From Galeruca laticollis (Eukaryota > Arthropoda > Insecta > Coleoptera > Chrysomelidae): a DNA stretch of 64,000 nt. The notes beneath the pieces were generated by a model. The model was not told the DNA's origin and made no database searches. It was given only the letters and a program-made list of their open reading frames with translations. Shown one piece after another: positions 56,451 through 64,000 of the stretch; positions within the stretch are counted from its first letter, which is position 1, and each line of letters opens with the position of its first letter. Made by a program: the position numbers and the translations under genes. The DNA is taken from NCBI GenBank assembly GCA_963921935.1, contig OY998180.1:103730614-103794613 (forward strand), read 5' to 3'.

Positions 56451-57004
56451 AGTTGTCCTTTAAAAAATTCGCCTTCGACTCGTTTTATAAACTTGGACGC
56501 GTGCGATAAAGTGATGCCTTATTAAACTTGTTTTTTAATTGTACTATTGTGACATCTAAAACAATATCACAAAATAACCATTTCAGCATCGTTTTCGGTA
56601 ACTTTTTATATAGTTGAATGCACTGTTTAACTTATGGCTGACAGACTGACATTTATAGCTGACTTGAACACGTGCTGTGTGATTTTTCACATTGTTTTCT
56701 ACACCACTTTGAAAATCAATCATATTTCTACTCATATTTTTGTTTATATTTTTCAGGTAGTAAATCATTAATTGCATTATCAGCAATATTGCGACGTTCT
56801 GGTGGAATGCATGATAATTCGCTGTTTAGTTCCATATTTATAAATTCTGAACTATATATTAGCAACTCAATGAACATTTAAATTTAAAAATTCTGTCAAC
56901 TGTTACTTGTATATGCGAGGGTAACCAACATAAATAAATAAGCATAAAAATCCCTAATTTCAATTTTATTTTCATTAAAAATATATTTGCACGTCCATTA
57001 TAAA

Positions 57005-57290
57005 AATTAGTGCCGCATCACAAAAACTTTTTGTAGTACCCGTGCGAACCGCACTGACACTACACAATGAGTCATTGTGGTACTTGTTTTACAATATACT
57101 ATTGTCACTGTCTCTTTTCAATACTATGAGGTATGAGGTCATAACTGTCTTTAAATTCATTCGAAAAGAGGGCATTAATAAGTAAAAGTAGGTGTGATAA
57201 CCAAAACTAACCTAACAAAACCAGTGACAAATAACCTGATGTTGACTTCTCAGCTTTTATGACATAACATATAGAAATGGACTGAGCGAT
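57005..57290 (+). repeat. Fragment of repeat C joined to a repeat-B relative
   Basis: 57,005-57,110 (TGTAGTACCCGTGCG, CAATGAGTCATTGTGGTACT, TGTTTTACAA) follows 53,600-53,695 of repeat C. 57,110-57,290 follows 21,890-22,040 (CTCTTTTCAA, GAAAAGAGGGCATTAA). Confidence 0.65.
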
Positions 57291-57519
57291 ATTCTCACAA
57301 AAGTGATCACTCTCTAGAAAAAGACAAAGCGACTTTGCTGCTAATACAATGGTTTGTCTCTCTCGTACGTTTCGTTGTGTTTTCATTGCACAACTGAATA
57401 CGGATCGCTCAGTCTATATTTATATATGTCTATATTTTATGATTTAAACTAAACAATTGAATAAATAAATAATTAAAGGTCTGAGATCAAAAATTTCCTT
57501 CCTTGAGGAGGTTTCGGAC

Positions 57520-57690
57520 TATGCTGATTCCAAATTCGTTTATACCGAAGCTCTAGCACTTACCGTTCGTTCGTTGATGCTTAAAACGGGCGGACGTACG
57601 TACGGACAGACGGACGGGCACCAGAAGCCAGAATATAAGTCTTTGATTTTTTCGTCGAATTTGTTTAGAAGTCTAACATCAGGAAGCAAG
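57520..57690 (+). repeat. Repeat B, forward copy
   Basis: Contains ATTCGTTTATACCGAAGCTC, CTTACCGTTCGTTCG, a GGACGGAC-type microsatellite and GATTTTTTCGTCGA, then TAGAAGTCTAACATC. Matches the reverse copy at 54,350-54,500. Confidence 0.75.
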
Positions 57691-57959
57691 TAGTTGAGGT
57701 AAGACCTGATTGGCAAAACTTTAGTTCATCGCCCCTTCTTCAATATAGGGAAACGACATTTTTCAATTAGGTATCAAATTCTTAGGATCTGAGACAAAAA
57801 CTCCATCGGGACAGGGTCGCTGAGGACTAGTTATAACGAGTAAATTCAGATCCCACTTTCATAACAAGGATTGTAACTAGTGATTAGACATGGGCTTTCG
57901 ATTTTGATTTTACAAATTAGTCATCAAACTTCCAAATACCGTGGGACTGTGAAGTAGGA

Positions 57960-58266
57960 AAATACTTCTATCAGAAAGAGTTTCGGAAGAAGGAGGAAAC
58001 CGAAAGTAAAGCGCTCTGGCTGTGCCTTCCGGAGGCTGGATCACTCCAAAAAGCTCCTGCGGAGCTATGATACCGCGAGATCCAAAAAGTATCACATCTC
58101 CTAAAGGGCTTCCTTACAGGGCACTGCCGCCCTGGGAAGCACCTAATGAGAATAGGTCTAGCAGAAACTGACGGGAGCAAATTCTGTGGGGAGAAGGAAG
58201 AAACTCCGTATCACCTAGTTCTAGTTTGTCCCTTCATTGAAAGCAAACGCAAAACATTCTTCGGAT
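57960..58266 (+). pseudogene. LINE RNase-H/tail fragment
   Basis: Reads QKEFRKKEETESKALW, then a TGA near 58,067, then HLLKGFLTGHCRPGKHLMRI, FCGEKEETPYHLVLVCPF and a stop. LLTGHCxLxxHLxxxGL followed by CxxC-like, H and C residues is the standard post-RNase-H end of R1/Jockey-like LINEs. The first Cys pair is reduced to one Cys. 5'-truncated and dead. Confidence 0.72.
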
Positions 58267-58489
58267 AAGAAGTAGCGACCCAAAAACTAATCAAATCATA
58301 TCGAACAACCACAATATCCCCTTGATGTGGCTCTGGCTCCCTTTTTACTCATTTCTATACTACATATTATTACATTGACTGTTTTCCGGTAATTTTTATT
58401 CTTCTTCTTCCTCAACCCATAGTTATCAACTCCTGGATATAGGTATTTCTCATTTGTTTCCATGTCTCCCTGTTCCTAGCTGTACTTAA

Positions 58490-58912
58490 CTAGTTCTTGC
58501 GTGCCACCTTCTTAATGTCGTCAACCCATCTCTTCTGTGGCCGTCCTATGCTTCGCTTGGTCTGTCTAGGCCTCCAAACTGTTATTTTATGTGCCCATCT
58601 ATCTTTATTCAGTCTAGCCAGGTGACCGGCCCACTGCCACTTCATCTTAGCCGCCTCTTGTATTATATCGATAACTCTAGTTCGTCCTCTGATATCCTCA
58701 TTTCTAATTTTGTCGCGGAGTGAGATCCTAAGCATGCTTCGTTCCATTGCTCTTTGGGTTGTTAAAAGCTTGTTTGCAGATACTTTTGTTAGGTTAATTG
58801 TTTCCAATCCGTATGTTTGCACGGGTAGTATACAGGTATTATATACTTTGCGTTTTTGCGTCTTTTGATTTCCGCGTGTTGATTTTCTTTACCCAATTTA
58901 ATAGTGTGTCCC

Positions 58913-58915
<3 letters not shown>
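58490..58915 (-). pseudogene. RTE reverse transcriptase C-terminal fragment
   Basis: Opens YLGHTIKLGKENQHAEIKRR. After a frameshift near 58,815 it reads QTYGLETINLTKV, MERSMLRISLRDKIRNEDIR, KMKWQWAGHLARL, WRPRQTKRSIGRPQKRWVDD and ends at a stop. KWQWAGHxAR and GRPxxRWxDD are the usual C-terminus of insect RTE elements. Confidence 0.82.
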
Positions 58916-58968
<53 letters not shown>

Positions 58969-59949
58969 AAAAATCTCTCAATATCTTAGAGATTCCGTCG
59001 TAAGTAGGGCTGAATGAAACTCTTATTTACTACCCAACGTTTCGAAAAATTTTATTTTCTTTTTCAAGGCTGAAATATGGACATGTGGGTACATTTCATT
59101 AATTAACAATTTTTTATACTTACGTGTAAAGTGAGTTAATAAATATTAAAATAGTTCATACTCGGAACAACAAAATAAAAATATATTTTATGTATAGATA
59201 CTTTTTAAGTACTCATTCAAAAGGATCTTTTTGATTTGAAGGAACATTATATGTCACAGTTTGAGTGACAGTTTTTTGGTTGAGACATAACCTAGTTGAT
59301 GTGTTCAACTTTATGACTTAAGAGACAGTCTTCATTATTAGTAGCATGACTTGTCACTTAATCATGATCCTATGAACAAAGGAAGTCCTATATATCATAT
59401 ATTCTCCCTTGTCAACGAGCGAAAGTTGTAAGGTATAATACTCTCACTAATTACCTTACAACTTTCGCTCGTTGACAAGGGAGAATATATGATATATAGG
59501 ACTTCCTTTGTTCATAGGATCATGATTAAGTGACAAGTCATGCTACTAATAATGAAGACTGTCTCTTAAGTCATAAAGTTGAACACATCAACTAGGTTAT
59601 GTCTCAACCAAAAAACTGTCACTCAAACTGTGACATATAATGTTCCTTCAAATCAAAAAGATCCTTTTGAATTAGTACTTAAAAAGTATCTATACATAAA
59701 ATATATTTTTATTTTGTTGTTCCGATTATGAACTATTTTAATATTTATTAACTCACTTTACACGTAAGTATAAAAAATTGTTAATTAATGAAATGTACCA
59801 ACATGTCCATATTTCAGCCTTGAAAAAGAAAATAAAATTTTTCGAAACGTTGGGTAGTAAATAAGAGTTTCATTCAGCCCTACTTACGACGGAATCCCTA
59901 AGATATTGAGAGATTTTTGATTTATCTACCGTCAAGAATACCATTTTGC

Positions 59950-60010
<61 letters not shown>

Positions 60011-60051
60011 GTTTTGACAAAGCTACTGTGTTAGTGAAACGCGTCAACAAG

Positions 60052-60112
<61 letters not shown>
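58916..60112. mobile_element. Palindromic (foldback-like) insertion with TA tracts
   Basis: Order: (TA)n 58,916-58,965; arm 1 58,969-59,435; 16-base loop 59,436-59,451; arm 2 59,452-59,918; 34 bases of single-copy DNA; (TA)n 59,953-60,008; 46 bases; (TA)n 60,055-60,112. The arms are 467 bp each with about four mismatches by eye and no gap. No open frame. Inserted in the codons for Ile-Tyr of the RTE gene. Confidence 0.9.
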
Positions 60113-60115
<3 letters not shown>

Positions 60116-60423
60116 TTTACGCATTGGATGTTATTATCTTGAATGGATATGTTGATATCTTCAGAACTCATTATTTTTGTTTTACTATAATTCATATTTA
60201 ACCCGATATGTATAGATGCTAGATTAAATTCATTTAGCATCTCTTGTAGTTCCATGACGTTGTTACTTATTAAGACTATGTCGTCTGCGAATCTGAAGTG
60301 GTTAAGTCTGGCACCGGTTATATTAATGCCTTTGGTCTCCCACTCTAATTTTTTGAAAATTTCTTTGAGGGCCAGCGTGTAATTTTTATTACACAGTAGT
60401 ATATATCCACTTACACCTAACAA
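60113..60423 (-). pseudogene. RTE reverse transcriptase core fragment
   Basis: NYTLALKEIFKKLEWETKGI is followed by LNHFRFADDIVLISNNVMEL (motif C, FADD) and LNEFNLASIHIGLNMNYSKT. The order and wording are those of RTE-clade reverse transcriptase. Motif A and the endonuclease are missing. The frame then runs into the TA repeat, where it would continue as Ile-Tyr by chance. Confidence 0.82.
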
Positions 60424-60429
60424 AAAGGA

Positions 60430-61239
60430 ATTGAAAGATTTTAGTGAGCTTTAAAGGTATCATACATACTACAACCAAGGTAAGTCGAAAGGTAATGCCC
60501 TGCGAATAGTACTATGATTTCGAATCGAGCAATGAGTATGATGGTAAATAACATATAAACTTGTTCAATAAATACTTTTCAAAAAAAATTGTTATATTGA
60601 ATTTAAATTCAATTGCTAGTACCTTGTTTATGTTTAGGTTTACTGATTTACTGATTGTTGTTTGTCTAAGGTGTGTACTATGTTCACGGCATATTTTCTT
60701 GCGTTTCTATCTTATTATCTGCATTTGATTTCCTTTTTTATTGCATACATCTGAGAGACTAAAGAATAATGTAATTCATTAACAGGCAAATTTAGCAACT
60801 TTCACATTGCATTTAAACAAATTACGACTGAAATAATGTCAAATGGCTAATAGTAGGCAGTTTTTGTTTGGCTTCTCTTATCTACGTTTTATAAATTCTA
60901 CGCCACAGATGCTGTTTTTTTGAGCAACTTTCTCCACAAATGCTCTATCTATAAATTCCACTTCCTCATCCGCATTCCCTTGTACGGTGACACCCATGGT
61001 TTACGAACGGTAATTTCTAGCTTGAAACCGCTTAGTTGAATTACTTTTGTCTGCGAATGAAAATATGGCGATTGAGATTAGCGATGTGGGAGAACAGAAC
61101 TGCAAATGAAGTTAAGTTATGGAAACGTGAGATGAAAACAAATGTTTTTTTGTTGATTTAATGAATTAATGTGATCAGAAATCTATAACTTAAAATTAGA
61201 TAGAAGTAATATAGTCTTTTTCAGCTATTTCGACCTGTC
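60430..61239. other. Intron stretch, nothing recognised
   Basis: AT-rich, no coding frame or repeat assigned. Confidence 0.5.
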
Positions 61240-61643
61240 ACAGAAGTACTATAATAGTTATTTGCAAAACAAGTGTCTTAATGACTCGTTTTGCAGTTCG
61301 TTGCGCAAATCAAAGGACTACAAAGAGTCATTGTGACGCAAGCTTTACACAATATTGTTTTATTATTCGCATTTATTTAATTTTTAAAATAAAATAGAAC
61401 TACATAACCCCTATTTTTAAAATAGGAAGAGTGGTTTTATTCAGCACTTTTGACTATTGAAATATGATTGAATAATTGAGTAAATTGTAAACAAACTTTC
61501 ATTTAAGCAAACAGAGGATGATTATTTGTTTAAAAAAGAGCTTCTTCGTATATGCTTGCGATCTATTTATATTATATCATGAACAGAATTATTTCTATAA
61601 TACATCTTCACATAGATATCTGGTAATTTATCCCAAAATATGT

Positions 61644-61710
<67 letters not shown>

Positions 61711-62040
61711 ATCCTATACAATATAAAAATAATTGACAAATCATTGATGAATAAACGTTAGCGTACTTTATTTATTAATATTTTTCTTATATAATTTATT
61801 CAAATTTACCTTTAAGACCATTTAATATAATAATTTGCTAGCTAGAACAACGCTAGATCATTTTATAATTTGTTTCAAGATTAAAGTCGAATGTCAAATC
61901 AAAATACATAGTACATACAATAACTGTGTGACACTAAAAATTACTAAAAAGTGTTCAAAGAGACTTCATTGGGACACTGTAAACAATGTTATAATGAAGT
62001 CTCTTTTACACGCGAATTATAAAAAAAGCATTTTTATTCT
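61240..62040 (+). repeat. Repeat C, copy 2, with (TA)n at the site where copy 1 holds a transposon
   Basis: Reverse match to 51,080-53,700. The (TA)n tract at 61,647-61,708 lies between CCAAAATATGTTACA and TGATCCTATACAATA, the same place as the mariner insertion in copy 1. The hairpin AGAGACTTCATT / AATGAAGTCTCT is kept at 61,960-62,004. Confidence 0.82.
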
Positions 62041-62044
62041 GTCA

Positions 62045-64000
62045 CATTTTTGATTTCTAGATACTCGTACGAAAAATGTGTTTGTTGAGCTTTTGGCTAC
62101 AAATTCGTTCATAATTGTAGCTTTGTGAAATGATACCTAAGTACTCTTTTAAAATGTTACGAATAGATTCGTGAGACATAGAAATCGACGAATCATTGTC
62201 AGTTACTATTGTCCTTACGTTACGAACTTAAGATGAACTGATGAATTGTAGCACTATAAACAACCTAAATGGGCACAGTTATAGCAACTTTGACAATTCC
62301 TTTTAGATGGCTCTTTAAATGATCAACTTCCGGTAACCAACTGATTGTTTATTGTAAGTTCTGTGAAACGTATAGAAATAGAAAATGTGAGAATAACACT
62401 TGCAACACCAGGATAATCCCAAAATTAATTTAAAAAAATACGGGGATTAGTCGAATTTTGGCTTTACACTTTTATCACATATTCTATTTAAAAATCATTA
62501 TTTGGCAAAACCTTTAGTACATTTAATGCATTTTCAGCTTCTAATCTTTCTGATCAAAACTCTTATATCATCAACTGCATATATGTTTATGATCAAGAAT
62601 ATCTCAACATGATGTACTTTGCTGAATATTTGTCAATACAGCTCTGTATAAACAATTAAGAAATTGTAAATATATAATGCATTTTCGAGATCGGGATGAC
62701 GCGAATATTAAAATTAATCATTCAATATTGTTCTTCGAAAAACGACCAAACAGGTACCCATCATCCCACATTATTCTTGTCCGGACAAGCAAATAAAAAC
62801 AAAGAACATGCACGTTGAAGTCACACTCGTGTATCCAGCGAGCACATTGTGTCAGCGCGTTGTGAAAAAATAAATAAATAAAATATTATACGGTTTGATT
62901 ATTTATTGGAAGCAGTCACGTGATTCCGTTCAGTAATTCTCTTCTGAACTACTACCCACTTACAAATAGAGGTGGATAACTTTATTGTGCTGTTGTTACG
63001 CGACAAGAACAGCTCCATTTTTCTTTAATTACAGTAATTACAAACAATACCACAACATTTTTTATGAATTGTGGAGTGATGTTATATTAGATTGTCTGTG
63101 ATGTTGGGTATAATAATTCACTGTAACTTGAACTGGAATCAGATGAAGGCTGCTCAAAAATGAATGCAGCTGACGTATGTTACCAAATAAATGCAACGTA
63201 GAGTTGCGTCTCACAGCAGCATATAAACTCATTAAAGACATAAACACAAACATGACAACTTAAAAACGAAGAAACAACTAGGGTCTGAAGATGACCACCA
63301 GAAGATTTTTAATAAACAAGCAAGAAGACCTAGCATGTAAATTGCTATAAAAAACCAAATGAATGCGTAGGGAAACCTGCGCAAAATGGCAATAGAAAAT
63401 ACTTCATTTGTCCGAACATTCCATCTGAATACCATATAAAATTACAAACATTGATTATCTGGAGGCTGAGTTGAAGGAGATCAGCAAAGCAGTTACATGG
63501 GACATCTCAAATATCTGATACGGTTAATGAAAATATGCGTAGAACCATTGAGACTGATACTGGCACTGATTGACAGACCAAGGAATACAGACATAAGAGA
63601 GAAACCAACATCTCAACAGAATGTTTTTCGCTGGAAAAAACAAAGATCATAAGAAATTTCAGCCGCATGGAAGGATACCATCGGGTGATAACGAAAACAG
63701 TGGAGAAACGCTGGCAATTATTTTCTTGTATAAGGTAACCAGGTCGAGTCCAAGCCTTATGCAAGCATAGAAGAAAGCTTCAGAGTATATCTTTTAAAGT
63801 TACATATAAGTGCCGATGGAATATAGATACAATAAAACCCTGAGATAAATGATAGTAATGATCAGTGGGACCTAGCAGTTACTAGATTAATACAAGCATT
63901 ACATCCTGCCTTTAAAATTTTTTGTAATCACTTGAAAACCCTAAGTTTGTTCAATAAATTCTAAATTTCTCATCACCTTCAAGTTAAAAAATAACGAGAT
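62045..64000. other. Window end: intron, nothing recognised
   Basis: No laminin exon, TE protein or tandem repeat recognised. Minus-strand frames at 63,062-63,764 read as hydrophobic chance translations without domain character. Confidence 0.5.

Larger units (their letters stand above)
58400..60425 (-). mobile_element. RTE-type LINE 3' part, split by a palindromic insertion
   Basis: Two minus-strand pieces, 60,113-60,423 and 58,490-58,915, fit end to end: the first stops at CVNEYIY and the second resumes at YLGHTIKLGKENQ. Insect RTE proteins read VDEYIYLG at this point. Near 58,400 the minus strand has GAAGAAGAAGAATAAAAATT, which looks like the 3' tail. The 1.2 kb in between is the palindrome and its TA tracts. 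The 5' end is truncated inside the RT domain. Confidence 0.8.

Noticed and set aside
59917..60201. Open frames of alternating Tyr-Ile on both strands
   Set aside because: They are translations of TA microsatellites. The same applies to 58,798-58,989 and 61,518-61,736.
63062..63764. Small hydrophobic frames on the minus strand near the window end
   Set aside because: No domain character, no neighbouring signals, composition as expected by chance.
1..64000. Endogenous retrovirus or other integrated virus
   Set aside because: No gag, protease, integrase, envelope or viral replicase motifs seen. All reverse transcriptases here belong to non-LTR elements.

Overview
The window is a piece of an insect nuclear genome, possibly a beetle. 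The order is an inference; the sequence itself shows only an AT-rich, intron-rich and transposon-rich arthropod genome. It holds part of one host gene on the + strand: a laminin alpha chain of the alpha-1/2 type (Drosophila wing blister, wb). Ten exons (2,134 coding bases, 711 codons plus one base) are spread over 36 kb, from 14,862 to 50,923. Every junction has GT-AG ends and compatible phase. The protein reads LE repeats, then a laminin IV (L4) globule inserted in an LE repeat, then more LE repeats. The signal peptide, LN domain, coiled coil and LG domains must lie outside the window. No other host gene was recognised.

Everything else is intron, mostly transposable elements (TEs). (1) 1-14,770 is an upstream intron packed with non-LTR retrotransposons: three head-to-tail copies of a CR1-group LINE with a PHD-like ORF1, an R4/Dong-type LINE on the - strand with a YMDD reverse transcriptase and a C-terminal nuclease domain, a second R4 fragment, and an RNase-H-LINE tail. 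Many element ends lie at ATT, ATCT or TA microsatellites. (2) The 3.9-kb intron 1 holds short inverted-repeat elements. (3) The 13-kb intron 3 holds hAT and Harbinger remnants, a 4.97-kb pogo/jerky-type DNA transposon and a LINE tail. (4) Introns 5 and 6 hold a pogo-like MITE and two more pogo-type elements, one with 24-bp terminal inverted repeats and a deleted catalytic core. (5) Introns 7 and 9 hold three copies of an element built on a ~173-bp tandem repeat, in opposite orientations on the two sides of exons 8 and 9. (6) The last intron (50,924 to past the window end) holds a Tc1/mariner-type element, an RTE LINE split by a near-perfect palindrome with 467-bp arms, and several repeat families.

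The TEs do not form one system with the host gene, but several are nested. Sister copies supply empty or pre-insertion sites, so their order of insertion and exact ends can be read from the sequence. Nearly all TE genes are broken by stops or frameshifts; the two ORF1 frames of the CR1-group LINEs are intact. I found no protein-coding system that looks wholly new. The most unusual structures are the long palindrome inside the RTE gene, the inverted tandem-repeat elements flanking two laminin exons, and the matching TA-rich insertion sites.
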